Source: Caldilineaceae bacterium
Lineage (GTDB): Bacteria; Chloroflexota; Anaerolineae; Caldilineales; Caldilineaceae
Reading direction: 5' to 3'
NCBI GenBank assembly: GCA_011523365.1
Contig: WTGY01000109.1
Coordinates: forward strand, 1-64,000
DNA: 64,000 bases
A program made the position numbers and the translations under genes. Within the stretch, counting starts at the first letter, position 1; every line of letters begins with the position of its first letter. Below the pieces are notes generated by a model. It saw nothing but the letters and a program-made list of their open reading frames with translations, had not been told where the DNA came from and ran no database searches. Positions 1 to 8,694 of the stretch are shown here, piece by piece.

Positions 1-34
1 CGCACAAGGGAGGGCCGAATAGGCCCGACCGCCC
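1..34 (+). repeat. 65-bp structured repeat, copy 1 (cut by window start)
   Basis: This is the right half of a repeat seen complete at 37996-38060 and 60178-60242. It keeps the second hairpin (GGGCC at 12-16 pairing with GGCCC at 22-26) and the closing CCGCCC. Identity with the 60-kb copy continues about 20 bases past the core, through an AACTGCA-type flank, so these two copies are more closely related to each other than to the 38-kb copy. The left half lies outside the window. Confidence 0.8.
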
Positions 35-103
35 AGAACTGCAGTAGTCAGTAGTTAGCAGTTAGTTGCCAGTGGTCGGAGAAGGCGATTCTGCTGCCAG
101 AGA

Positions 104-1357
104 TTAGGGTTGAGTCGACTCTATTCTTGGGGGGCGGGAGACTGCCACCAGGACGGCGGCGAGGAGGTAGATGGCGATGATGCCGAGGAAGCCCAGTTGG
201 TAGTTTCCTTGCAGATCGTAGGCCACGCCGACGAGGACTGGGGCGACTGTGGGGCCGATGACGGTCAGGGGTTGGGCGACGCCGCGGACGGCGCCGATGT
301 GGGCGCGGCCGAAGTAGGTGACCCAGAGGGACTCGCTGATCGGAATCGTGCCGCCGAAGCCGAAACCGTAGAGGAAGAAGCCTGTGAAGAGGAAGGCTGG
401 TTGGGCGGTGGCGGCGGAGAGGAGCATGAGGCCAACGCCTGTGCCTCCCAGGGAGAAGGCGGCCACGGCGAACATCCGGGGCGGGTAGCGCTGGAGGCAG
501 TATCCCCACACCGCCTTGGAGAGGAGGTTCCCCAGCCCGTTGACGGCGAGGGCGAGGGCGGCCATCCTGCGGGTAAAGGAGGCGTCGGTGGCGAAGGGTA
601 CTGCGTGGGCGAGCACGGAGGCGAGGGCGGCCTGGTTCATGCTGTAGCCGAGGAGGAGGAGCCAAAAGCCGGATGTACGCAGGGCCTGGCGGCTGGTGTA
701 AGAGCGGGGTTCTTCCGATGGCGGAGAGGCGTCGCTTGCGTCTCTGGGAGCAGGGTCGCCGTCGGGGCGAAGGCCAACGTCTTCGGGCGTGCGGCGCATG
801 ATTAGGGCGATAGGGGCGACGACAGCGAGGACGAAGAGGGCCTGGACAAGGTAGCCATTGCGCCAGCCGAGCGAGTCGACAACGAGGGTCATCGCAAACG
901 GGGCGATGAGGCCGCCGAAAGAGATGCCGCTGGAGCCGATAGCGAGGGCCCAGCCGCGGCGGCGGACGAACCACTTGTTGATGGTGGTGTTGACGACAAG
1001 GGGGCTGAAGAGCGTCCAGCCGATGAAGCCGGCGACGAGGTGCAGGGACCAGAAGAGCCACAGGCTCGACTGTCTGCCCAAACTCCAGAGACAGATGGCC
1101 GAAACCAGGGCGCCGGCGAAGACGGGCAGGCGCGGGCCGCGCTGGTCTAGAATGCGGCCGACAACTACGCCCGAGAGGGCGCCGGCGAGGACAGACAGCG
1201 AAGAGCCAAGCGTGAATTGCCAGACCTGCCAGCCCAGTTCCTCGACGACCGGGCGGAGGAAGACGCTTACGGTGGACTGGCTTACGCCGAGGAAGACGAA
1301 TTGTAGTAGAACCGCGGCGGCGACGATCCACCAACCGTAGAAGAAACGGGGAGTCAA
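104..1357 (-). CDS. Major facilitator superfamily transporter
   Basis: The 417-residue protein is almost entirely hydrophobic helices, and its length suits a 12-helix MFS carrier. It begins FFYGWWIVAA, a start common in the MFS group related to oxalate/formate and monocarboxylate antiporters. A charged loop around residues 195-215 separates the two six-helix halves. The start is a TTG with no clear ribosome-binding site, so it may be wrong by a few codons. The gene lies 45 bp downstream of the Gfo/Idh/MocA gene on the same strand and is probably co-transcribed with it, which suggests a small organic or sugar-acid substrate. The substrate itself cannot be read from the sequence. Confidence 0.85.
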   Translation of the reverse strand: MTPRFFYGWWIVAAAVLLQFVFLGVSQSTVSVFLRPVVEELGWQVWQFTLGSSLSVLAGALSGVVVGRILDQRGPRLPVFAGALVSAICLWSLGRQSSLWLFWSLHLVAGFIGWTLFSPLVVNTTINKWFVRRRGWALAIGSSGISFGGLIAPFAMTLVVDSLGWRNGYLVQALFVLAVVAPIALIMRRTPEDVGLRPDGDPAPRDASDASPPSEEPRSYTSRQALRTSGFWLLLLGYSMNQAALASVLAHAVPFATDASFTRRMAALALAVNGLGNLLSKAVWGYCLQRYPPRMFAVAAFSLGGTGVGLMLLSAATAQPAFLFTGFFLYGFGFGGTIPISESLWVTYFGRAHIGAVRGVAQPLTVIGPTVAPVLVGVAYDLQGNYQLGFLGIIAIYLLAAVLVAVSRPPRIESTQP

Positions 1358-1402
1358 CCGACTATCCGGGACAGGGCCAGGATTCTTGGGAATCGACGTG
1401 GT

Positions 1403-2536
1403 TCATTGCTCGCCGTTTCCTGAGCCTGCCTGAAGCCGGCTAACGAGGGGGTGGCGGCGTTCTTTGAGAGGCAGGGTGGCGCGGGTGCCGGTGAAATGGG
1501 ACTCGTAGACTGCGAAGACACATTCGAGCGAGGTCAGCGCGTTGGCGCCGCCAAGTCTGGGCTGGCGGTCATCGCGGATGGCGTCGACCATGTCGCGGAC
1601 GCTCCAGATCGATTGACGCCGCTGCCAGAGTTGCTCGCCGATTCTGAAGCGTTCGGGGTCGATTGGGACCTTTTGCCATTGAGGTGTGTGGCTCGGGAAG
1701 GAGACGTCGAACGGGCAGTGCCACAGTTCGTCTACGAAGGTGTCCGGATTGGGCCTTATCATCAGCTGGCCTTCGGAACCGAGGATGTGGGGTCCCATCA
1801 TCCAGCCCTGCGTCTGGGGGCGGCGGTAGAGTTCCATGACTCCGGAGGCGCCGTTCTTGCCTTTGATGTGAATCAGCATGGTATCGCCGGCGACGATGCC
1901 GTTGTCGCGGCGGTCGGTTGTGCAAAGCTCGGCGCTGGTCATGATGTCGCCGACATCGACCTCGCGGCCTTCGTAGGTGATCTGGGCGTGAATCCACTCG
2001 ATGCCGTCGAGGAAGAGGTCCATTTCGTCGAAGTAGTGGACGCCCATTTCCATGAGCTCAAAGCCGGCGGGGCGTCCCTTTCCGATTTCGCGGACGGAGC
2101 GAAATTCGCCGATTCGTCCGGCGTCGATCCATGCTTTGGCTTCCTGGAAGAGCGGGGTGAAGGCGAACTGGTGGCTGACGGCGAGGCGGACGCCGGCTTC
2201 TTTGCAAGCGGCCACCATTTTGTCGGCGGTCTGCAGGTCGACGGAGAGCGGTTTTTCGCTGAGGACGTTGATGCCATGTCTGGCGGCGGCGACGGCGACG
2301 GGTCCGTGCAGGGGAGCGTGTGTGCAGATGCTGATGAGGTCGAGTTCTTCCTGCCGGAACATTTCTTCGTAGTCGGTGTAGCGGGCACTGACATCGTGGT
2401 CGTCGGCGCGGGTGTTGAGGGCATCGGGGTTGATGTCGCAGAGGGCGCTGAGAGTGACGCCTTCAAGGTTTGCGTAGGCTGTGGCGTGGGCACGGCTGAT
2501 GCCGCCGCAGCCGACAATGCCGGCTCGCAGTGTCAT
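1403..2536 (-). CDS. Gfo/Idh/MocA family NAD(P)-dependent oxidoreductase
   Basis: This 377-residue protein starts with a Rossmann fold (AGIVGCGGISRAH) and carries the family EKPLS motif near residue 95. An alpha/beta substrate domain follows. The family oxidises or reduces sugars, inositols and sugar acids with NAD(P), and many members act on unusual glycans. The ATG is preceded by AAAGGACC. The neighbouring MFS carrier and the divergent ABC/glycosidase operon support a role in sugar catabolism. The exact substrate is unknown. An extended -10 promoter and a 19-bp dyad lie upstream. Confidence 0.9.
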   Translation of the reverse strand: MTLRAGIVGCGGISRAHATAYANLEGVTLSALCDINPDALNTRADDHDVSARYTDYEEMFRQEELDLISICTHAPLHGPVAVAAARHGINVLSEKPLSVDLQTADKMVAACKEAGVRLAVSHQFAFTPLFQEAKAWIDAGRIGEFRSVREIGKGRPAGFELMEMGVHYFDEMDLFLDGIEWIHAQITYEGREVDVGDIMTSAELCTTDRRDNGIVAGDTMLIHIKGKNGASGVMELYRRPQTQGWMMGPHILGSEGQLMIRPNPDTFVDELWHCPFDVSFPSHTPQWQKVPIDPERFRIGEQLWQRRQSIWSVRDMVDAIRDDRQPRLGGANALTSLECVFAVYESHFTGTRATLPLKERRHPLVSRLQAGSGNGEQ

Positions 2537-2569
2537 TTTGTTTGGTCCTTTCGGGGGGCGTATGCAGAG

Positions 2570-2588
2570 GTTGACACATTATGTCAAC
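2570..2588. promoter_or_regulatory. 19-bp inverted repeat, candidate operator
   Basis: GTTGACA and TGTCAAC form a perfect 7-bp dyad around a 5-bp spacer. It lies in the gap between the Gfo/Idh/MocA gene and the divergent ABC operon, just downstream of a predicted minus-strand promoter. A repressor bound here would block the minus-strand transcript. No regulator gene is adjacent, so the binding protein is unknown. Confidence 0.5.
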
Positions 2589-2612
2589 TGTCACCGTGGT
2601 ATGGTTTGCGCA

Positions 2613-2621
2613 ATTATAGCA
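2613..2621 (-). promoter_or_regulatory. Extended -10 promoter for the Gfo/Idh/MocA gene
   Basis: On the minus strand the sequence reads TGCTATAAT, a perfect extended -10 (TGn plus TATAAT). It would start transcription near 2606, about 70 bases before the ATG at 2536. No good -35 is seen, which is typical of extended -10 promoters. Confidence 0.5.
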
Positions 2622-2657
2622 CGGGCATTCCCGCTTGAACACAGCGAAAAAAGCTCA

Positions 2658-2686
2658 TTGACAATACATTTGGGATGCACTATATT
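2658..2686 (+). promoter_or_regulatory. Sigma-70-type promoter for the ABC/glycosidase operon
   Basis: A consensus TTGACA at 2658-2663 is followed after exactly 17 bp by TATATT at 2681-2686. Predicted transcription start is near 2693, about 75 bases before the ATG at 2767. ATGCA and TGCAT flank the -10 as a short dyad, a possible operator. Confidence 0.7.
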
Positions 2687-2766
2687 GCATATCATTGAAA
2701 AGTCATTCTCTTCACTCTTAGCCAAGACCTGTCAGGCCTCGCACTCATGCTTTCGCGGAGATTGCC

Positions 2767-3552
2767 ATGCATACGGTCGACTTCGCTCGCTCCTTTCTCA
2801 CCTTTCGAAACGACTACCAGAAGAGGCCGGCCCCTACGGCTTCGCACCCGCCTCCCTCCTCACTGAATAACGCCCGCATTCTGCTTGAATGTGTTTGCGA
2901 TATCGTTGACAAGGAAACGGGCGCGGGGCAGACCTTCGTGGCCGGTGCAAGCTGCAAGACCGAGCGGGTCGGTGTAGAGCGGGACATATGGCTCCATCCT
3001 AACGCCGACTTCCTTCCCATTTTCTCCCAAGATCGTTTTCTGATAGTCAAGACCTACGATGTTGCCAACAAAGGTGTACCCTTCTACCCACCTTCGCGCG
3101 GCATGCAGCCGGAGCGACAGGTGGGCAACGTGGCCGACGCCTTCGACGGATTGCGGCTGGACATCCGTCGGGTGGAGGGAGAGCTATTGGAAACTGCCGC
3201 CGCCATTGTTGATGCAACTCTGGACTCAGGGGGGTCTCCGCTTGTTGGACGAACGGTTATCGAAGAAGGAAGGTATACGGCCACACTTGAGTTTCCGATC
3301 AAAACGATGAACGCCAGTGAGCGGGACTATATTTACCAGACCGACACCGGGCCGGTCATCATGCCCGATTTCTCACGTGATCCTGACGACCTGATCGCCG
3401 GGTTGGAGCTGGCATTCATCGCATTCAACAGCCCCGACTGGGCAGAGTTTGTCGTGCGCGTGCCGACGCCGGTGGGGGACGGTATCGAGGTGAATCACTA
3501 TTCCCAGTTCGTGCGCTATGACACTCAGAATCAAGTGGTTCGCGTGTCCTGA
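2767..3552 (+). CDS. Unrecognised 261-aa protein heading the transporter operon
   Basis: I do not recognise this family. The protein has no signal peptide and no membrane segment, and is mixed alpha/beta in composition, with a glycine- and acid-rich middle and a C-terminal half rich in aromatic and acidic residues (SRDPDD, FNSPDWAEF). Codon use matches its neighbours, and GGAG lies 6 bp before the ATG, so it looks real. It is the first gene after the promoter at 2658-2686 and sits 170 bp before the substrate-binding protein. Its position suggests a role linked to the imported substrate; this is inference only. Confidence 0.7.
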   Translation: MHTVDFARSFLTFRNDYQKRPAPTASHPPPSSLNNARILLECVCDIVDKETGAGQTFVAGASCKTERVGVERDIWLHPNADFLPIFSQDRFLIVKTYDVANKGVPFYPPSRGMQPERQVGNVADAFDGLRLDIRRVEGELLETAAAIVDATLDSGGSPLVGRTVIEEGRYTATLEFPIKTMNASERDYIYQTDTGPVIMPDFSRDPDDLIAGLELAFIAFNSPDWAEFVVRVPTPVGDGIEVNHYSQFVRYDTQNQVVRVS

Positions 3553-3722
3553 AAGGCGCACATACAAGAGGAAGGAGGCATTGAAGACGGAAAGCTGAAG
3601 GCGCGTGCTCTTGATGTATTATGCAGGCCCAATGTTCCTGGATGTTGCGCACAGACGACACTCTCCGATATGCCCGGATTGAAGGGGTCTTGCCCCGAAT
3701 TCAGCTCAAAGGAGAACAAGAA

Positions 3723-5390
3723 ATGACCAGGATTTCAAGACGTACATTTCTCAGCGGTTTAGCCGCAGGCGCGGCCGGCGTAGCTGTTGCCGCTTGCGTC
3801 CCGCAGCCTGTGATGCAGGACACTGCTTCCGAACCGGACGAGCAGACCTTGCATCTGGCGATGACCGGTTCCGGCGCCGCCCGGCATTTTGGACCCATGG
3901 ATGTCGGGTTTGGGGTCATAATGGGAGCGCTTCAGTACGCCATGCCCTTCAAGGCTCTCCCGGACGGTACAGTGGCCCCTTACCTCGTCTCGAGCTACGA
4001 AGTCAATGACGACGCCACGCTCTACACGTTGCACATCGACCCCCGTGCCGTCTGGTCCGATGGCTCGCCAGTGACCGCCGGCCAGATCAAGGCAGCTTGG
4101 GAGTGGCAGACTGATCCGGCCAACGCATGGGTCGAAGGGGGGCTCGCCAGTCTTTTCCTTAACGGGGTCGTGGGATTTGATGCAGCGGCCGATGGCGAGG
4201 TCGACGAGATTGAGGGTCTGGTTGTGACGGACGAGAGCACCTTGGAAGTACATCTTACGGCCACCGATCGCCTGCTCCCATTTTCCCTGAGTCAGTTGTA
4301 TTGCGGGGTCTTCAACGTCGAGGATGCCGAAGGGGATCCCGATTACTTCTTGAAACCGAACCCGCTTGTCAACGGCCCTTACCAGATTACCGAGGTCCAT
4401 CCCACTGGTCTACAGGCCGTGTTCACCCCGAATCCCAACTGGTGGGGTGACGAGCCGGTGATCACCAGAATCGTCATGCAAGCGTACCAAGACCAGATGG
4501 CGATGGGCATAGCTATGGAGAACGGTCAGATTGACGTAGGCTGGTTCGGCGACCGCAAAGTGGCTAAAGATACGCTGGAGAGAATCGGTGGCTACACGGT
4601 GACGGTGCGTACGACGAGTTTTGCCTACGCCTCGTTCAAGGCCAACGTGGAACCTGTAGATGACGTCAACCTACGCAAGGCCCTTCTCCACGCCATCGAC
4701 TTTGAAACCATGGTTGAAGTGGCCGGACAGGGTACGAAATGGGTCTGGCCTGCGCCAGGACTCGTAGAGGGCTTCCAATGCCATGACCCGGCCACGGCCA
4801 GCTACACCGAGTTCAATGTCGATCTGGCCAAGGAGTACCTGGCCAAGTCCAGGTTCAAGACCGGAGACCAGGTGCCCAAGATTCGCATGACGCCCAACGG
4901 CACCGACCCTGTAAACATTAAGAGTTTGCAGATCATGCAGGAAGCTTGGCGGGTTCACCTGGGCATCACCGACGTGGAGATCAAGGAGCAGCCTTCGGGC
5001 TATGGTGATGAAGAGAGACTGATTGCAATCGAACGCCAGAGCACCGGCGCGAGTCCCACTGATTCCGCGGTGTTGGCCAGGAACACATACCACTCGAACA
5101 GCCCTGCGGCCTCACATTTCATGGGCGGCTACAAGAACGAACGAGTTGACGAGCTTATCGAGAAGGCTCTGGCGATGAGCCGAGAAGATCCCGAGTTCTG
5201 TCCGACGCTTCGCGAGGCCGAGGATCTGTTCCTTGCCGATGCCATGCTCATCCCTCTCTATACCAACCACCGTCCTGTCGAGTTGGCACGCGAAGTTGCC
5301 GTGGCGCAACCCTGGGCGAAGAACGTCTTCATCGGGCCTGCATACTACTTTCTCCCATGGGTCGAACCGATGATGACGATAGAAAAGTGA
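3723..5390 (+). CDS. ABC transporter substrate-binding lipoprotein, peptide/oligosaccharide type
   Basis: This is a family 5 (DppA/OppA-like) extracellular solute-binding protein of 555 residues. It starts MTRISRRTFLSG, a twin-arginine-like signal, followed by an alanine-rich stretch and a lipobox ending in Cys at about residue 21, so it is probably anchored outside the membrane. The chosen ATG has AAAGGAG 8 bp upstream; an earlier in-frame start at 3621 lacks one. In carbohydrate islands this family often imports oligosaccharides rather than peptides. The two following permease genes complete the membrane part, but no ATPase genes are present here, so the ATPase must be encoded elsewhere. 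Confidence 0.9.
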   Translation: MTRISRRTFLSGLAAGAAGVAVAACVPQPVMQDTASEPDEQTLHLAMTGSGAARHFGPMDVGFGVIMGALQYAMPFKALPDGTVAPYLVSSYEVNDDATLYTLHIDPRAVWSDGSPVTAGQIKAAWEWQTDPANAWVEGGLASLFLNGVVGFDAAADGEVDEIEGLVVTDESTLEVHLTATDRLLPFSLSQLYCGVFNVEDAEGDPDYFLKPNPLVNGPYQITEVHPTGLQAVFTPNPNWWGDEPVITRIVMQAYQDQMAMGIAMENGQIDVGWFGDRKVAKDTLERIGGYTVTVRTTSFAYASFKANVEPVDDVNLRKALLHAIDFETMVEVAGQGTKWVWPAPGLVEGFQCHDPATASYTEFNVDLAKEYLAKSRFKTGDQVPKIRMTPNGTDPVNIKSLQIMQEAWRVHLGITDVEIKEQPSGYGDEERLIAIERQSTGASPTDSAVLARNTYHSNSPAASHFMGGYKNERVDELIEKALAMSREDPEFCPTLREAEDLFLADAMLIPLYTNHRPVELAREVAVAQPWAKNVFIGPAYYFLPWVEPMMTIEK

Positions 5391-5403
5391 TGACGAATCG
5401 TCC

Positions 5404-5434
5404 GGTCAGGGCAGATTGCCCGTCTGCCCTGACC
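5404..5434 (+). promoter_or_regulatory. Intercistronic hairpin between binding protein and permease
   Basis: GGTCAGGGCAG and CTGCCCTGACC make a perfect 11-bp stem with a 9-base loop, 13 bases after the stop codon. There is no T-run, so full termination is unlikely. Such stem-loops commonly protect the binding-protein mRNA and lower permease expression. Confidence 0.65.
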
Positions 5435-5505
5435 CGCGCAACTTGAGTCGAAGCGCATCGCTCCTCATCGCTTCAACTCCCTCGCTCAGGAGTCAGAAAG
5501 CTATA

Positions 5506-6459
5506 GTGGCCCGCTACCTTGTTTCGCGTCTCGCGGTCGTGATACCGGTTGTGCTGGTGGTGCTTCTGATCACCTTCACCCTGGGTTTTTATGCGCCCGG
5601 CGATCCAATTTTGATCATATATGGCGAGGACCTCTACCGGCTCAGGCCAGAGGACCTTGCGCGCATGCGACGCAACCTGGGCCTGGACCGGCCCTTCTGG
5701 GAGCAATATCTGGACTATATGGGCCGGACCGTTCGCGGCGACCTCGGCCGTTCCATCGCTTCGAAAGTTCCTGTCAACCGCCTGCTCGCCAGTTCGCTGC
5801 CAATCTCGCTGCAACTGGGGCTTCTGGCCGGGGCAGTCCTGGCCCTGCTGGGCATTCCTCTGGGCGTCCTGGCTGCGCTCCGTCACAACACCCTGTTGGA
5901 CTATCTGATCGTCAGTCTGGCCCTCGTGGTGCGCTCGGTGCCCGTATTTGTGCTGGCGCCTCTTCTCCTGATTCTACTTGTTCTTCAGCTCAAGATCATG
6001 GACGTTCCCGCGGCCTGGAAAGGCATCGCCACGCCCGCTGTCGTCCTGCCTGTCATGTTGCTGGCCGCCTACCCGTTGGCGGATGTCATCCGCCAGACGC
6101 GAGCAGGGGTGCTGGAAGTCTTGCAGGAAGACTATGTGCGTACCGCCCGCGCCAAAGGGCTTACCTTAATCTTGATCATCACCCGTCATGTTTTGCGCAA
6201 CGCCCTCATCCCGGTCGTTACCTCACTCGGTCTGATCGTGAACGGACTCATCCATGGTTCTGTTTATCTTGACCGTATCTTCAACATACCCGGCTTCGGC
6301 AATCTGGTTGTCACTGGCATACAACGCCTGGATTTCCCCGTCATCCTCGGCACCACAGTGTTCAGCGCTTTACTCGTGATAGCCGCCAATCTCGTGGTCG
6401 ATCTGATCTATCCCTTCCTGGATCCACGCGTGACCTACACTGGAAGGGAAGGACGCTGA
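5506..6459 (+). CDS. ABC transporter permease, DppB-like
   Basis: This is the first membrane subunit of the importer. From the GTG at 5506 the protein begins ARYLVSRLAVVIPVVLVVLL, the usual first helix of DppB/OppB proteins, and has the periplasmic loop ending PFWEQYLDYMGRTVRGDLG. The ATPase-contact loop is near RTARAKGL, matching the family EAA motif. It is 317 residues long, close to the family size. An earlier start at 5416 would overlap the hairpin and add an unlikely tail, while AGGAG lies 13 bp before the GTG. Its stop overlaps the next ATG as TGATG. Confidence 0.9.
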   Translation: MARYLVSRLAVVIPVVLVVLLITFTLGFYAPGDPILIIYGEDLYRLRPEDLARMRRNLGLDRPFWEQYLDYMGRTVRGDLGRSIASKVPVNRLLASSLPISLQLGLLAGAVLALLGIPLGVLAALRHNTLLDYLIVSLALVVRSVPVFVLAPLLLILLVLQLKIMDVPAAWKGIATPAVVLPVMLLAAYPLADVIRQTRAGVLEVLQEDYVRTARAKGLTLILIITRHVLRNALIPVVTSLGLIVNGLIHGSVYLDRIFNIPGFGNLVVTGIQRLDFPVILGTTVFSALLVIAANLVVDLIYPFLDPRVTYTGREGR

Positions 6460-7475
6460 TGAGCCGGGATCAGAAACTCGACCTCAGCCAAAGCGCGGAA
6501 GAGCAGAGCGATGCCCGCGATCAGGTGGCGGGAAATCGAGGATTGTGGCGCGATGCAGGCCGCCGCCTTGTCCGCAACCGCCTCTCACTGGTCGGCATCT
6601 TCATATTTTCAATCCTATTCGTAGTGGCGATATTCGGCCCATCCGTCGCGCCCTACCCGTTCATGGAACAGAATCTCAAGCTTATCAGCCAACCGCCGAG
6701 CGCCGACCACTGGCTGGGCACGGACCAGTTGGGGCGCGATGTCCTGAGCCGCATTCTGTGGGGCGCACGCACGGCAACAACTGTTGCCATCTTCGTTACA
6801 GCGATCAGCCTGGGCGTGGGAATCGTCCTCGGCGGCGTGGCGGCATTCGCTGGAGGCATGGCTGACTGGCTGATTATGCGGCTGACCGATGTAGTCATGT
6901 CGGTGCCATCGATCATGCTCGCGCTGCTGGTCAACACGGCCATTAAGAAGCCAGTAGCCATCTGGTACGAGGATTTGTACGAACAGACAGGTTGGGCTTT
7001 TTTCAGGAGTACAACGTTCCTAGACTACCTCATTGTCCTGGGGGCGCTAGCCGTCGTCTCCTTCCCCGGATATGCGCGTCTGATTCGCGGGCAGATACTT
7101 TCGCTGCGGGAGCGAGAGTACGTGACTGCCGCCCGCTCCAGCGGAGTGCCCTTTGCGCGTATCCTGTTTCGCCACGTCGTTCCCAATGCTTTGGGCCCGG
7201 TGATCGTGGCAGCGACCTTCGGCTTTTCGGGCGCGATGGTGATGGAGGCATCTCTGAGCTATCTTGGGATCGGCATCCAGCCGCCTGCGGCCAGCTGGGG
7301 CGCGATGATCAATGACAGCCTGATGGACTGGCGCTACGAACCGTGGCTGTTAGCGATGCCGGCCATTGCTCTGGCCATCTCGGCCCTCGGCGTCAACTAC
7401 CTGGGGGACGGCCTCAACGACGCGCTGAATCCACGCATCGCCGCCGGTGGCGCCGGGTCGGAGGGAGAACGATAG
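6459..7475 (+). CDS. ABC transporter permease, DppC-like
   Basis: The second permease has 338 residues. It shows the DppC features: an N-terminal cytoplasmic tail, a first helix near residues 45-65, the motif DHWLGTDQLGRDVLSRILWG, and the EAA loop REREYVTAARSSGVP. The ATG overlaps the preceding stop by one base, so translation is coupled. It pairs with the upstream permease as the channel of one importer. Part of the loop around residues 165-185 is longer than in typical DppC proteins. Confidence 0.92.
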   Translation: MSRDQKLDLSQSAEEQSDARDQVAGNRGLWRDAGRRLVRNRLSLVGIFIFSILFVVAIFGPSVAPYPFMEQNLKLISQPPSADHWLGTDQLGRDVLSRILWGARTATTVAIFVTAISLGVGIVLGGVAAFAGGMADWLIMRLTDVVMSVPSIMLALLVNTAIKKPVAIWYEDLYEQTGWAFFRSTTFLDYLIVLGALAVVSFPGYARLIRGQILSLREREYVTAARSSGVPFARILFRHVVPNALGPVIVAATFGFSGAMVMEASLSYLGIGIQPPAASWGAMINDSLMDWRYEPWLLAMPAIALAISALGVNYLGDGLNDALNPRIAAGGAGSEGER

Positions 7476-7476
7476 T

Positions 7477-8694
7477 ATGCACCTTAACCAGATCGCATTT
7501 CAGGATCCTGCCACCAATGTCTATTTGCACGATCCCAGCATCGTGCGTCTGGACAGCGGCGAATTCCTGGTCTCTCTCAACTACCACGGGCCCGGCTCCC
7601 CCCGAAGTGTCGAGGACGAGGAGTGCCTGACCAGCCTGTACCGCTCAAGCGACCAGGGCAACAGTTGGTCGTTCCTGACCTACGTCAACTACTGCTTCGC
7701 CGCCAATCTCTTTGTGCACGGGGGCTCTGTCTATCTCCTCGGCATGGACCGTCGATTTGGTTCAATCTGCATTCGGCGCAGCGACGACGGCGGGAACACA
7801 TGGTCCCGCCTGGCGCCTGAAGGAAGCGATCCCGCCCGGATCGTGGGCTCCGCCGAGGAGGCGTTGAGAACCCAATCGCAACGCATCTGCGCTGGACGCC
7901 TGTTCCAGGGCGGGCCGGGCGAGGACCCTCCCAACTACCACAGCACCTCCATGCCGGTCCTCGAGAGCGGGGGCCGAATCTATCGGGCATTCGAGGACTG
8001 TGCGCCAAAGGACTGGCCCGGCATCCACGCCGATTCCTCGATCCGAAGAATGCAGTCGTTTGTGATCTCTGCGCCATCGGACTCGGACCTGCTGGACCCT
8101 GCCAGCTGGCGAATGAGTAACAAGCTGCCTTACAATGCCGCTTATTCCAGCGGCTGGGAGGTCCCTCCGGTCAAGCCAGGGTGGCTGGAGGGCAATGTGG
8201 TGGAGTCGCCCGCCGGCTCGCTTTGGAACATCATCCGCGTGAACACGGCCCCGGTCGTGGACATGGCCGCGGTCATTCGCATCCACGGCGAAGGCCGGCG
8301 CATTTCGTTTGACCCGGCCAATGATTTCATTGATTTGCCGGGCGGGATGACCAAGTTCGTCATCCGTCGCGATCCCGAGACCGGCCTCTATTGCATGTTG
8401 TGCAACAACAACACGGATCCCCGATTTCCGAACCAACGCAATGTGATGTCTCTGTGTGCGTCGGAGGATCTGATCCGGTGGACGCTGTGCAAGACGCTCA
8501 TCGAAGATGATTCGGGTCTGCCGTGGGAGGAGTCGATCGGGCAGGTGGCGTTTCAGTACCCCGACTGGCAGTTTGACGGTGAGGACATCATCTATGTCCT
8601 GCGCACGGCCTATGGCGGCGCGGCCGATTACCACGATGCCAACCGCATCACTTTCCACCGTGTGAGCGGTTTTCGCGATTTTCTGCCTCTTTGA
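7477..8694 (+). CDS. Sialidase-fold (Asp-box) glycan-active protein
   Basis: The 405-residue protein shows at least two Asp-boxes, SSDQGNSWSF and RSDDGGNTWSRL, the turn motif of six-bladed sialidase-type propellers. It has no signal peptide, so it is probably cytoplasmic and acts on imported sugar. The ATG one base after the permease stop has GAGGGAGA upstream. Its end overlaps the GH116 start, which ties the two enzymes together. It could be an exo-hydrolase of sialidase or arabinanase type or a non-catalytic relative. The arginine triad of true sialidases cannot be assigned by eye. Confidence 0.75.
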   Translation: MHLNQIAFQDPATNVYLHDPSIVRLDSGEFLVSLNYHGPGSPRSVEDEECLTSLYRSSDQGNSWSFLTYVNYCFAANLFVHGGSVYLLGMDRRFGSICIRRSDDGGNTWSRLAPEGSDPARIVGSAEEALRTQSQRICAGRLFQGGPGEDPPNYHSTSMPVLESGGRIYRAFEDCAPKDWPGIHADSSIRRMQSFVISAPSDSDLLDPASWRMSNKLPYNAAYSSGWEVPPVKPGWLEGNVVESPAGSLWNIIRVNTAPVVDMAAVIRIHGEGRRISFDPANDFIDLPGGMTKFVIRRDPETGLYCMLCNNNTDPRFPNQRNVMSLCASEDLIRWTLCKTLIEDDSGLPWEESIGQVAFQYPDWQFDGEDIIYVLRTAYGGAADYHDANRITFHRVSGFRDFLPL

